38,999 bases of DNA from an uncultured Prochlorococcus sp. (lineage in GTDB: Bacteria > Cyanobacteriota > Cyanobacteriia > PCC-6307 > Cyanobiaceae). Shown here piece after piece: positions 7,692-16,375 of the stretch. The stretch spans positions 1 through 38,999 of the forward strand of contig CACGKI010000013.1 in NCBI GenBank assembly GCA_902573565.1, given 5' to 3'. The position numbers were made by a program, and so were the translations under genes. Under the pieces are notes generated by a model. It saw nothing but the letters and a program-made list of their open reading frames with translations. It searched no databases and was not told where the DNA came from. The first letter of the stretch is position 1. Each line of letters opens with the position of its first letter.

Positions 7692-9806
7692 ATGAAAATA
7701 CATTTTTTAAAATTTGGAAAGGTTCTTACAAATATTGCATGCTCTCCATTAATTTTGTTATCAAACAATTCAGAACTGGTTGCTAAGTATTTGCCTGATG
7801 AGTTTGAAAGATCAATCACAAAGTTAGAAAAAAATAATATTAAAAATGATTTTTTTAAAGGGTTTGATACTAAAAAGAATAATTTTCTAATAGCAGAAAA
7901 CATAGAAAATAATAATCAACAAAGAGTTCAGATCAAAGAAGTAATTATTAGAGGTTGGGAAAATCATCCTCAGGGAAGAGATCTCGAATTGGAAGCTTAT
8001 GCTGCCATGAGCATAAAGCCAAATAGTGTTGTTGATAATCAAACTTTAAATCAAGATCTTAATGCCATATATGCTACTGGTTTATTTTCAGGAGCAGAAA
8101 TAAAGTCAGAAGATGGTCGATTTGGAGTGAGGCTAATTGTAAATGTAGTGCCTAATCCAATTTTGAGAAAGGTTGAAATTAATCCAACAAACTCTTTAAT
8201 CTCTAATAAATATGTGGATAATATGTTTAAAAATAATTATGGAAAGACTCTTAACTTAAATGAATTACAAAGAAAGATTGAAACAATAAAAAAACGTTAT
8301 CAAAATCAGGGTTATTCTTTATTTAGGATTACTGGCCCAGATAGAATTTCCAAGAGCGGAATTGTTACCTTAAATGTCTCTAATGGGATAATCTCCAGAA
8401 TTAAATATAATTTTTTAAGATCTGAGGGTGAAAAAACCAGTAAAGGTAAAACAAAAAATTGGGTTATAGATAGAGAGTTAAAAACAAAACCTGGCACCAT
8501 ATTCAATAGAAATATTTTAGAAGCTGATATCAGTAGGCTCTATTCCACATCATTATTTGATGATGTCAAGGTTTCCCTTGGCCCTGATAATTCAAATCCT
8601 GGCCAAGTTGAAATTATCTTAGATTTGACTGAGCAAAGGACAGGTTCACTAACTGGTGGTCTTGGATATAGCAGTAGTTCAGGGATCTTCGCCACAATTG
8701 GCTTGCAGGAATCTAATGCGCTTGGTAGAGCATGGTCTACTAATCTCAATCTAAATTTTGGAGAGTATTCAACCACCTTTAATTTTTCTTTATCTGATCC
8801 ATGGATTAAAGGAGATAAACATAAAACTTCTTTTAGATCAAATATCTTTCTTAGTAGAGATTATCCACAGGAATTTAAAAGTGAAAATAATGGGCGTATA
8901 TATGCTGTAAATGATACAAATACTTCAACCACTGATGCTTTCTCATCAGTGGTTTTAGAAAAAACAGGTGGTGGATTTGCTTTCTCAAGGCCTCTCAATG
9001 GTGGAGATCCATTTAGGCCTTCTAAATGGAGAGTTCTTGCAGGTATGAACTTTAAGCAAATAAAGATGATTGATGGTGATGGGAACAAAAAACCTTATGG
9101 TGATTTAACACCAACTACAGGAAATCTAAGCGATATTATCTGTATTGGATTCACCTCAAATGATGGTTCATGCCCTGAAGAAAATACATTGATAAGTGTT
9201 GTTGCAAGTACATCTAGAAATAATTTGAACAATCCTGTAAACCCTACCTCAGGGAATAAATTAAGTTTTGGTACTGAACAATTTTTTTCAATTGATGAAA
9301 AGTCTCCAACTTTCAATAGAACTAAAGCTTCTTATTCATTTTTTATACCAACAAAAATTATAAACTTAACCAAAGGATGTAAGTCTAGTGATGCTGCTAA
9401 TGAAGATTGTCCTCAAGCTATTGGTATTCAATTTCAGGCTGGAACTATTTTTGGGGAATTACCTCCATACGAGGCATTTTGCATGGGGGGAACATCATCA
9501 GTCAGGGGTTGGGGATCTTGTGACTTGGCTGTAAGTAAAAGTTATGTTGAGGGCACAATAGAATATAGATTCCCTGTTTGGAGAATGATATCAGGATCTT
9601 TATTTGTTGACGCTGGAAGTGATCTAGGCTCTCAAGAGGATGTACCTGGAAAACCTGGTCAATTATTGCAGAAATCAGGTTCTGGTTATTCGTTGGGGGC
9701 GGGAGTTGGAGTAAAAACGCCAATTGGCCCATTAAGATTGGATTTTGCTAGTAAGGATCTAAGTGGGGATTGGAGATATACACTTGGTGTTGGATGGAAG
9801 TTTTAA
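7692..9806 (+). CDS. Omp85/BamA-family outer-membrane assembly protein
   Basis: Outer-membrane beta-barrel with N-terminal POTRA repeats; family members insert barrel proteins (BamA) or act as Toc75 relatives. About 60 N-terminal residues are low complexity with only a weak hydrophobic stretch (residues 12-24). POTRA-like repeats follow from about 73 (VQIKEVIIRGWENHPQGRDLE) to about 310, then the barrel. The Omp85 signature VRGW is at about residue 603, and the chain ends in Phe (YTLGVGWKF), as expected of the C-terminal beta-signal. Length 704 is usual for cyanobacterial Omp85. It is immediately followed, in the same frame, by lpxC. No standard strong signal peptide is obvious, so the start could be re-examined. 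Confidence 0.9.
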   Translation: MKIHFLKFGKVLTNIACSPLILLSNNSELVAKYLPDEFERSITKLEKNNIKNDFFKGFDTKKNNFLIAENIENNNQQRVQIKEVIIRGWENHPQGRDLELEAYAAMSIKPNSVVDNQTLNQDLNAIYATGLFSGAEIKSEDGRFGVRLIVNVVPNPILRKVEINPTNSLISNKYVDNMFKNNYGKTLNLNELQRKIETIKKRYQNQGYSLFRITGPDRISKSGIVTLNVSNGIISRIKYNFLRSEGEKTSKGKTKNWVIDRELKTKPGTIFNRNILEADISRLYSTSLFDDVKVSLGPDNSNPGQVEIILDLTEQRTGSLTGGLGYSSSSGIFATIGLQESNALGRAWSTNLNLNFGEYSTTFNFSLSDPWIKGDKHKTSFRSNIFLSRDYPQEFKSENNGRIYAVNDTNTSTTDAFSSVVLEKTGGGFAFSRPLNGGDPFRPSKWRVLAGMNFKQIKMIDGDGNKKPYGDLTPTTGNLSDIICIGFTSNDGSCPEENTLISVVASTSRNNLNNPVNPTSGNKLSFGTEQFFSIDEKSPTFNRTKASYSFFIPTKIINLTKGCKSSDAANEDCPQAIGIQFQAGTIFGELPPYEAFCMGGTSSVRGWGSCDLAVSKSYVEGTIEYRFPVWRMISGSLFVDAGSDLGSQEDVPGKPGQLLQKSGSGYSLGAGVGVKTPIGPLRLDFASKDLSGDWRYTLGVGWKF

Positions 9807-10643
9807 GTGTTTTCTTGGCCTACTAATTATAATTCCTGCTATACCTTATCTGATGTTATATCTAGAGAGGGTATAGGACTTCATAGTGGAGAAAAAACGA
9901 GAGTTAGAATTTCTCCCTATGAAAAAGAGGGATATTATGTTTCTTTTCGAGACAAACCTGATGAGATTTTTAAGCTAACTCAGGATTTAATTGGAAGTAC
10001 GATGCTTTGTACAGCAGTTAAATTAGGGGGGAGAAATTTATATACGATTGAACATTTATTATCTTCATTGGCTGGGTGTGGTCTAAATTATATACATATT
10101 GAGGTTGATGGCAAAGAGATCCCACTCTTAGATGGATCTGCAATTCAATGGGTTAAAGATTTTGAAGAAGTAGGGATAAAAAAGGCTCCTAAACCTGATA
10201 ACTTTTTTCGAGAGATTAATAGATCAATAATTTTAAATAAAGAAGATTCAATTATAGCCGTAACTCCCTCTAAAAAAACAACGATTATATCCACCATTAG
10301 TTTTTCTTATAAAGCAATTGGAAATCAAACGTTTGTGATTGATTTAAATCCAAAAAATTTCGTTGAAATGATTGCTCCAGCAAGAACATTTGGTTTCAAG
10401 GACCAATTTCAAGAGTTGAGTGAACTTGGATTAATTAAAGGAGGAAACTTGAAAAATGCACTTGTTTGTGATGGGGAGGGATGGGTTAATCCACCATTAA
10501 GATTTGATAATGAACCAATAAGACATAAAATTTTAGACCTTATTGGGGACTTGGCTTTGGTAGGGTTACCTAAGGCTCAAATTTTAGTTTATAAAGGATC
10601 ACATTCTTTAAATGCTTTGTTGGCCTCATCACTCAAAAATTAA
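9807..10643 (+). CDS. lpxC: UDP-3-O-acyl-N-acetylglucosamine deacetylase LpxC
   Basis: Zinc deacetylase catalysing the committed step of lipid A synthesis. Zinc ligands are visible: H83 in YTIEHLLSSL, H240 and D244 in RHKILDLIGDLAL, together with E82 and H266 (HSLNALL), aligning with E. coli H79, H238, D242, E78 and H265. Length 278 is somewhat short (E. coli 305), lacking C-terminal residues. The start is GTG placed directly after the TAA of omp85 (9804-9806) with no gap and in the same reading frame. No closer ATG keeps the conserved LxxxIxxxGIGLHSG start, so GTG is preferred. fabZ, lpxA and lpxB follow. Confidence 0.95.
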   Translation: MFSWPTNYNSCYTLSDVISREGIGLHSGEKTRVRISPYEKEGYYVSFRDKPDEIFKLTQDLIGSTMLCTAVKLGGRNLYTIEHLLSSLAGCGLNYIHIEVDGKEIPLLDGSAIQWVKDFEEVGIKKAPKPDNFFREINRSIILNKEDSIIAVTPSKKTTIISTISFSYKAIGNQTFVIDLNPKNFVEMIAPARTFGFKDQFQELSELGLIKGGNLKNALVCDGEGWVNPPLRFDNEPIRHKILDLIGDLALVGLPKAQILVYKGSHSLNALLASSLKN

Positions 10644-10660
10644 CACTATCTTGAATCGTT

Positions 10661-11119
10661 TTGGAAAAGAAATTATCCAGTGAAAATAATCAACTCTCCT
10701 CTGAGAGGATACTAGGTTTATTACCTCACAGATATCCTTTTGCCCTTGTGGATAAGGTAATTGATTATATTCCTGGTGAGAGGGCAGTTGCAGTAAAAAA
10801 TGTAACTATTAATGAGCCTCAATTTCAAGGACACTTTCCTGACAGGCCATTAATGCCTGGTGTTCTTATAGTTGAATCAATGGCTCAAGTTGGGGGTATA
10901 ATAGTGACACAAATGCCTGATCTACCTAAAGGCCTTTTCGTTTTTGCGGGAATCAATAATGTTAAATTTAGAAAACCTGTTGTACCAGGAGATCAATTGA
11001 TAATTTCTTGTGAACTATTAAGCATTAAAAGACAAAGATTTGGCAAGGTTAAAGGTGAGGCACATGTTAATGGGAAGTTGGTATGTGCTGGTGAATTAAT
11101 GTTTTCATTAGTTGATTAG
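10661..11119 (+). CDS. fabZ: 3-hydroxyacyl-ACP dehydratase FabZ
   Basis: Hot-dog-fold dehydratase of fatty-acid synthesis, acting on the same 3-hydroxyacyl-ACP pool that feeds lipid A. Catalytic residues are H58 in [14 protein letters not shown] and E72 in LIVESMAQ, and [12 protein letters not shown] at 20-31 is typical. Length 152 is normal. The start is TTG at 10661: an in-frame TGA lies at 10652-10654 and the first in-frame ATG is inside the catalytic region, so a non-ATG start is forced. Gap to lpxC is 17 bp; the stop is 4 bp before the ATG of lpxA. Confidence 0.95.
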   Translation: MEKKLSSENNQLSSERILGLLPHRYPFALVDKVIDYIPGERAVAVKNVTINEPQFQGHFPDRPLMPGVLIVESMAQVGGIIVTQMPDLPKGLFVFAGINNVKFRKPVVPGDQLIISCELLSIKRQRFGKVKGEAHVNGKLVCAGELMFSLVD

Positions 11120-11123
11120 GAAT

Positions 11124-11963
11124 ATGGAGAATAAAAATACTGATTTAAAGTCAAGCTTTAATGGTATAAAAGTGCACCCAAGCGCTTTTGTAGATTCAAA
11201 TGCTGAATTACATGATGGGGTCATTGTTTCTCAAGGAGCTATTATTGGTCCTGATGTGACTATAGGGAGGGGCACGGAAATAGGACCAAATGCTGTAATT
11301 ACTGGAAGAACTCAACTTGGTATTAATAATAAAGTTTTCCCGAATGTTTTTATAGGTTTGGATCCCCAAGATCTTAAATATAAAGGAGCCCCTACAGAAG
11401 TAATTATTGGAGACAACAATACTTTTAGAGAATGTGTAACTATTAACAAGGCAACTGATGAAGGAGACAAAACTATTATTGGCAATAATAATTTGTTAAT
11501 GGCTTACTCTCACATAGGACATAATTGTGAACTCGGAGATGGGATAGTCCTATCAAATAGTGTTCAAGTTGCAGGCCATGTAAAGGTTGAAGATAAAGCT
11601 ATTATTGGTGGCTGTTTGGGCATCCATCAGTTCGTGCATATAGGATATTTAGCAATGATCGGAGGAATGACTAGAGTAGACAGAGACGTACCTCCTTTTT
11701 GTTTGGCAGAGGGACATCCTGGAAGATTGAGAGGATTGAACAGGATTGGAATAAAAAGAAGTGGTTTGATGGAAAATAAGGATTTTGATTTAAAAATTTT
11801 GCAAAATACGTGGAATTTACTTTTTAAATCCAATAATGTAATGTCAGAAGCATTGGACATCGCAATAAAAAGTAAGTTAGATATTTCTTCAACAAAATTA
11901 TGTGATTTTTTAAAAAATTCAATTTCAAAAGAAAGACGCGGTCCAATGCCTTTAATAAATTAA
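11124..11963 (+). CDS. lpxA: UDP-N-acetylglucosamine acyltransferase LpxA
   Basis: First acyl transfer of lipid A synthesis, onto UDP-GlcNAc. A left-handed beta helix of hexapeptide repeats runs from about residue 15 to 195. H133 in LMAYSHIGHNCELGD matches the catalytic His125 of E. coli, and H130 the neighbouring His122; the C-terminal helical domain follows. The segment VGHPGRLRGLN-like EGHPGRLRGLNRIGIKRSG is a strong LpxA marker. I prefer the ATG at 11124 (279 residues) over a TTG at 11112 that would overlap fabZ by 8 bp and add only four residues. The stop overlaps the lpxB start by one base (TAATG). Confidence 0.95.
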   Translation: MENKNTDLKSSFNGIKVHPSAFVDSNAELHDGVIVSQGAIIGPDVTIGRGTEIGPNAVITGRTQLGINNKVFPNVFIGLDPQDLKYKGAPTEVIIGDNNTFRECVTINKATDEGDKTIIGNNNLLMAYSHIGHNCELGDGIVLSNSVQVAGHVKVEDKAIIGGCLGIHQFVHIGYLAMIGGMTRVDRDVPPFCLAEGHPGRLRGLNRIGIKRSGLMENKDFDLKILQNTWNLLFKSNNVMSEALDIAIKSKLDISSTKLCDFLKNSISKERRGPMPLIN

Positions 11964-13141
11964 TGCAAAAAAAGATATTTATCAGTACGGGAGAAGTCTC
12001 GGGAGATTTACATGGGAGTTTATTGTCAAAAGCATTATTTGACGAAGCGGAAAAAAAATCTTTAAATTTAGAAATTTGTGGATTAGGTGGGGAAAGGATG
12101 AAGAGAGAGGGTGTAAAAATCCTTAAAGATACTACATCACTTAGTGCAATAGGAATTTGGGAGGCTTTACCTCTTCTTCTTCCAACAATAAGAATACAAA
12201 GAAGATTTTATAAATTACTAAAAAAATATCCTCCAGATTGCTTAATTTTGATTGACTATATGGGTCCCAATATTAATATTGGGACTAAATTAAAAAGATC
12301 GGGAAATAATATTCCAATTTACTACTATATAGCTCCTCAGGAATGGGCTTGGAGAGTTGGTAATAATAGCACTACAAATTTAATTAATTTTTCAGATAAA
12401 ATTTTTGCGATTTTTAAGCAGGAAGCGAACTTTTATAAAAAGAGGGGTGGAAATGTTTTTTGGGTTGGACATCCAATGATTGATTTAACCAAAAAACTGC
12501 CTTCCAAGAAAATTTCTAGAAAAATTCTAAAACTTACAGAAAACCAAAATATCTTACTTTTAATGCCTGCATCAAGACCACAGGAGTTGAAATATATATT
12601 ACCCACCTTCTTGAAAACTGCAAAAAAATTACAATTAAGATATCCAAATCTTGTTGTTTATGTACCATCTTGTAGGAGGGTTTTTGATGAAAAATTCAGA
12701 AATGGTTTAGAAAAATATGAAATTAAAGGGAAGGTTATTTCTCAACAAGATGATTCTCAACTGATGCCTTATATTTATTCATTATCAAAACTAGCTTTGT
12801 GTAAATCAGGCACAGTTAATATGGAATTGGCTTTATATGGAATTCCACAGATTATTGGATATAGAGTAAGTAGAGTGACTGCTTTTATTGCAAAAAGAAT
12901 TCTAAATTTTAAAGTAAAGTTTATTTCTCCTGTGAATCTCTTAATGAAAAAATTTGTTATACCTGAGTTTGTCCAGAAAAATTTTAATGAAAAGAAAATT
13001 TTTTACAAATCTTGTAGGCTTCTGGATTTGACATCAGAAAAATCAAAAATCAAAAAAGGTTATGCCCTTTTAAAAAAAGAATTAGGAGAGGAAGGAGTAG
13101 TTGATAGAGCAGCAAAAGAAATCATTGATTCCATTATTTGA
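11963..13141 (+). CDS. lpxB: Lipid-A-disaccharide synthase LpxB
   Basis: GT19 glycosyltransferase that joins UDP-2,3-diacylglucosamine and lipid X to form the lipid A disaccharide at the inner membrane. N-terminal STGEVSGDLHGSLL (about residues 7-20) and GGERMKREGVKIL are typical; YYIAPQEWAWR, VGHPMID, LLLMPASRPQEL and KSGTVNMELALYGIPQIIGYRVS form the nucleotide-sugar and acceptor regions. Length 392 is normal. The ATG overlaps the lpxA stop by one base, which implies translational coupling. The next gene, msrA, starts 16 bp downstream. Confidence 0.95.
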   Translation: MQKKIFISTGEVSGDLHGSLLSKALFDEAEKKSLNLEICGLGGERMKREGVKILKDTTSLSAIGIWEALPLLLPTIRIQRRFYKLLKKYPPDCLILIDYMGPNINIGTKLKRSGNNIPIYYYIAPQEWAWRVGNNSTTNLINFSDKIFAIFKQEANFYKKRGGNVFWVGHPMIDLTKKLPSKKISRKILKLTENQNILLLMPASRPQELKYILPTFLKTAKKLQLRYPNLVVYVPSCRRVFDEKFRNGLEKYEIKGKVISQQDDSQLMPYIYSLSKLALCKSGTVNMELALYGIPQIIGYRVSRVTAFIAKRILNFKVKFISPVNLLMKKFVIPEFVQKNFNEKKIFYKSCRLLDLTSEKSKIKKGYALLKKELGEEGVVDRAAKEIIDSII

Positions 13142-13157
13142 ACTTTATAATAAAAAA

Positions 13158-13760
13158 ATGAAATATTTTTTACCTCTAATAATTGCTTTTTCAATTTTTC
13201 TTAATCCTTTAAATACCTTTGCAGAAGAATTGATTCTTGCGGGAGGCTGCTTTTGGTGTTTAGAGCATGATTTAGAGTCCTTAAAGGGGATAAATTCTGT
13301 ACAAAGTGGCTATTCAGGAGGAAACTTACAAAATCCTACCTACGAAAATCATGACGGGCATCAGGAAGTTGTTTTGGTTAATTATGATTCCGAACTGGTA
13401 AGTTTGGCTGAGATACTTAGGCTATATTTGAGGAATATTGATCCTTTGGACGGTAAGGGCCAATTTTGTGATCGTGGAGATTCTTATAGGCCAGTGATTT
13501 TTTTTAAAGATAAAATAGAAGAAACTGAAGCAAGAAATGCATTCATTTCGGCATCCAATGAATTGAGAGTTCCATTAAAAGAAATATCTGTTGAACTAAA
13601 ATTAAAAGGTCAATTTTGGTTGGCTGAACAATATCATCAGGATTTTGCAGAGAGAAATGAATTAAAATATAAGTTCTATAGATTCTCATGTGGGAGAGAT
13701 CAGAAATTGGATAAATTATGGGGGGATAACGCTAGATCAACAAATCTTTGGACTGAATGA
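13158..13760 (+). CDS. msrA: Exported peptide-methionine (S)-S-oxide reductase MsrA
   Basis: Repairs methionine-S-sulfoxide in oxidised proteins. The catalytic motif GGCFWC puts the nucleophile at C31, and YSGG, YRPVIFF and AEQYHQDF are further MsrA signatures. The start at ATG 13158 (200 residues) gives a clear signal peptide, KYFLPLIIAFSIFLNPLNTFA with cleavage after A22, so the enzyme should act outside the cytoplasm. A longer frame from a TTG at 13101 would overlap lpxB by 41 bp and bury the signal peptide, so it is rejected. It is the last gene of the envelope cluster and converges on pepA with a 12-bp gap. Confidence 0.93.
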   Translation: MKYFLPLIIAFSIFLNPLNTFAEELILAGGCFWCLEHDLESLKGINSVQSGYSGGNLQNPTYENHDGHQEVVLVNYDSELVSLAEILRLYLRNIDPLDGKGQFCDRGDSYRPVIFFKDKIEETEARNAFISASNELRVPLKEISVELKLKGQFWLAEQYHQDFAERNELKYKFYRFSCGRDQKLDKLWGDNARSTNLWTE

Positions 13761-13772
13761 TTTTAAATATAG

Positions 13773-15245
13773 TTATTTATTTTTAATCCATTGAACAAGG
13801 GTTTTCACTCCAAATCCGGTTGCACCTGATGGATTAATCCCCTTATTTTTATCAGTCCAACAAGTCCCAGCAATATCAATATGAGCCCATTTAATTTCTG
13901 CATCAAAGAATTCCTCTAAAAATAAAGCAGCAGTTATTGACCCACCAGCTCTAGGACCTGTATTTTTCATGTCAGCAATATGGGACTTTAACCCTTCTTT
14001 ATAGGATTTTTGTAAAGGCATTTGCCATAACTCTTCCCCTGCCTGGGCCGAGGCAGCTTTTAGATCATTTGCTAGATCATTATTATTGCTCCAAAATCCT
14101 GCCACATCATTACCTAACGCAACAACAATAGCGCCTGTTAATGTAGCGAGATCTATTATTGAATCCGGTTTTAAATTGGAGGCGTAAGTTAACGCATCAG
14201 CTAATGTGAGTCTACCCTCTGCATCAGTGTTATTTATTTCAATTGTCTTACCATTAAATGCCTTAACTACATCTCCAGGATGTACTGCAGATCCATTTAT
14301 CATGTTTTCGCAAGCTGCCACAATAAAATGTATTTCAAGTCCCTTTGGTTTTATTGCTCCAAGTGCTTTTGCTGCTCCTAAAACTGCAGCGCTTCCGCCC
14401 ATATCATATTTCATCATTTCAATTTGAGAGGCTCCTACTTTCAGGTTGTATCCTCCAGAATCAAAGGTTAAACCCTTTCCAATAAGCGCAATCTTTTCTT
14501 TTATGGGCCCATCTGACTTTAAAGTGAGATGTATAAATTTAGGATCTAGATCGGAACCTTTTGCTACAGCTAAATATGCACCCATTCCTAAATCTTCACA
14601 ATCTTTTGCCTCTAAAATTTTTACTTCCAAACCATGATCTTTAGCTATTTGAGAAGCTTGCATAGACATTTCCTTTGGTGTAAGACTATTTGGAGGTGCG
14701 GCTACAAGTCTTCTGGCTAGTTCTACACCTTCACATATTTTTTCTGTCTCTTCAAAGCTAATATTCTCAAATTTATTAAAATTCAAAAACTCTATTTCTT
14801 TAAGAACTTTCTCTTCATCTTTTTTCTTGTTGAATCTATTGTCCTTATACGAAGATAATCTGGCTGACTCAGCTAATTGATTTATTTCTAGTTTTGAATT
14901 TATTAATTCCCAAGGTAGCAAGATGCTGATTTTTTCATTTTTATCAACAGTTTTCCTAATAAGATTTCCTATGGAGTTTTCTAAATCACTTTTTTTTAGG
15001 TCTTTCGATTTGCCAAGACCAACTATGATTAAAGTTTCTAATTTTTGATCTAAAAATTCAAAGCTTAGAGTTTTCCCCTTTTCTCCTTTGAATTTTTTTT
15101 GAGTAACTTTTTTTAGTAATAATTTTGGGTCAACAACAAATTTTATGCTTTCAAGTTGACTTGTCATTTCTTCCTCTAAAACTCCAAAAATTAATGAAGC
15201 ACCTTGCCAGTTATCTAGATTTTTTTGGAATGTGGAAAATTGCAT
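13773..15245 (-). CDS. pepA: Leucyl aminopeptidase (M17)
   Basis: Cytosolic aminopeptidase with two metal ions that removes N-terminal residues in peptide turnover. The M17 signature NTDAEGRL is at 339-346. Metal ligands K257 and D262 ([10 protein letters not shown]), D281 (MKYDMGGS), D341 and E343 are present, with catalytic R345. The less conserved N-terminal domain (1-160) is intact. Length 490 is normal. It converges on msrA and lies 24 bp downstream of the GIY-YIG gene on the same strand, so the two may share a transcript. Confidence 0.95.
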   Translation of the reverse strand: MQFSTFQKNLDNWQGASLIFGVLEEEMTSQLESIKFVVDPKLLLKKVTQKKFKGEKGKTLSFEFLDQKLETLIIVGLGKSKDLKKSDLENSIGNLIRKTVDKNEKISILLPWELINSKLEINQLAESARLSSYKDNRFNKKKDEEKVLKEIEFLNFNKFENISFEETEKICEGVELARRLVAAPPNSLTPKEMSMQASQIAKDHGLEVKILEAKDCEDLGMGAYLAVAKGSDLDPKFIHLTLKSDGPIKEKIALIGKGLTFDSGGYNLKVGASQIEMMKYDMGGSAAVLGAAKALGAIKPKGLEIHFIVAACENMINGSAVHPGDVVKAFNGKTIEINNTDAEGRLTLADALTYASNLKPDSIIDLATLTGAIVVALGNDVAGFWSNNNDLANDLKAASAQAGEELWQMPLQKSYKEGLKSHIADMKNTGPRAGGSITAALFLEEFFDAEIKWAHIDIAGTCWTDKNKGINPSGATGFGVKTLVQWIKNK

Positions 15246-15269
15246 TTGTAAAATGGATTTAATTAACTT

Positions 15270-15881
15270 TTAGATGTTTGTGAAAGTAGTTACCCACCTA
15301 TCTCGGGTTTCTTTATTAAAAGGTGGTAACCATAAATATATCAGTTGCTGTTCTAATTTACGTCTTAATTTTACTTCTTTAGGTACATCTAAGAAGAAAC
15401 GAATATCTTGATGACTTGAGAGGTTGTTATGGGCTAGTGCTTCTTTATAGTTCATGAGGTAATTTTTACAGTCATGTTCTCCTTTCCATCTTTTATTTGC
15501 TACGTTTGTTTCTCCTATATAAAGGATTATTTTAGAACTCTCCATCGAGTCAATTACAAAATACATTGCTGGACCATTGTGTATATGTTGATTGGTTCTC
15601 CAAAAGTTCAATGATATTGGTTGCAGGGAAAACGGATCAATTTTTATTTTATTGGAAATTGTATTTATAGGAAGACTAGTTTGGTGCAAAGTTTTATTGT
15701 GAGCATCTTTTGAAATTTTAAATTGGTGATTATGTATTCTATTTCTCCATTCAGTTAGGATTTCGCCCTTGATTTTTAGATTATTTGAGTGTTGAAAATT
15801 AATTGATGTATTTACATTTGAATCAAATAATTCAAATTGTCTATTTTGATTTGAAATATTATTTACGTTGAATTTTTCCAA
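15270..15881 (-). CDS. GIY-YIG nuclease-like protein
   Basis: The C-terminal half (about residues 100-195) reads as a GIY-YIG domain. The first tyrosine lies in MYFVIDS, the second in ILYIGETNVANKRW, with the expected Arg (RW) and a His shortly after; a Glu in KLEQQLIYLWLPPFN and the terminal PPFN Asn complete the pattern. All key residues of the family seem present, so catalysis is possible. The N-terminal half (1-100) is Asn/Ile-rich and unrecognised. The start is TTG; the next Met would cut off the whole N-terminal half. It stands alone rather than fused to UvrC or a homing-endonuclease domain, and no intron is seen nearby. Function unknown. Confidence 0.75.
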   Translation of the reverse strand: MEKFNVNNISNQNRQFELFDSNVNTSINFQHSNNLKIKGEILTEWRNRIHNHQFKISKDAHNKTLHQTSLPINTISNKIKIDPFSLQPISLNFWRTNQHIHNGPAMYFVIDSMESSKIILYIGETNVANKRWKGEHDCKNYLMNYKEALAHNNLSSHQDIRFFLDVPKEVKLRRKLEQQLIYLWLPPFNKETRDRWVTTFTNI

Positions 15882-16032
15882 TATTTATGAAACATCTATA
15901 CTAAATTTAATTCCGAAAAAATATTAATCAAAGAATTATTTATAAACTAAAATTTATTAATGTTCTAATCAATTTAAAAGATTCTTGTTATCTTGTAATT
16001 GAGCCTTAATATTGCGAAGTAAAAAAATAGAA

Positions 16033-16356
16033 ATGGGATTCTTCGAGTCAGACATCGTCCAAGAAGAAGCTAAAAAGCTTTTTACAGATTACCAAGAACT
16101 TATGCAACTTGGCTCTGATTATGGAAAATTTGACAGAGAAGGGAAAAAATTGTTTATAAAAAAAATGGAATCTCTTATGGATCGTTATAAGGTTTTTATG
16201 AAGAGATTTGAATTGTCTGAAGATTTTCAAGCCAAAATGACAGTGGAACAATTAAAAACACAGTTAAGTCAATTTGGAATTACTCCTGATCAAATGTTCG
16301 ATCAGATGAATAAAACCTTAATAAGAATGAAGGATGAACTTGATAAAACTACTTAA
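16033..16356 (+). CDS. DUF1825 family protein
   Basis: A 107-residue cytoplasmic protein of a family found mainly in cyanobacteria, with unknown function. It starts MGFFESDIVQEEAKKLF, the typical opening, and is predicted almost entirely helical with many charged residues (LFIKKMESLMDRYKVFMKRF). A TTG seven codons upstream (16012) would add a basic peptide without family support, so ATG 16033 is chosen. It is 19 bp upstream of tyrS and probably begins a DUF1825-tyrS-pyrF transcript. No catalytic motif or membrane segment is seen. Confidence 0.85.
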   Translation: MGFFESDIVQEEAKKLFTDYQELMQLGSDYGKFDREGKKLFIKKMESLMDRYKVFMKRFELSEDFQAKMTVEQLKTQLSQFGITPDQMFDQMNKTLIRMKDELDKTT

Positions 16357-16375
16357 ATTTAACGATTAAAGCTTC

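Noticed and set aside
7676..7903. Minus-strand frame at the start of omp85
   Set aside because: Phe/Leu-rich shadow of the AT-rich omp85 N-terminus, without a start region or neighbour support.
13101..13157. Longer msrA start at TTG 13101
   Set aside because: It overlaps lpxB by 41 bp and would place a signal peptide inside the protein; ATG 13158 fits.
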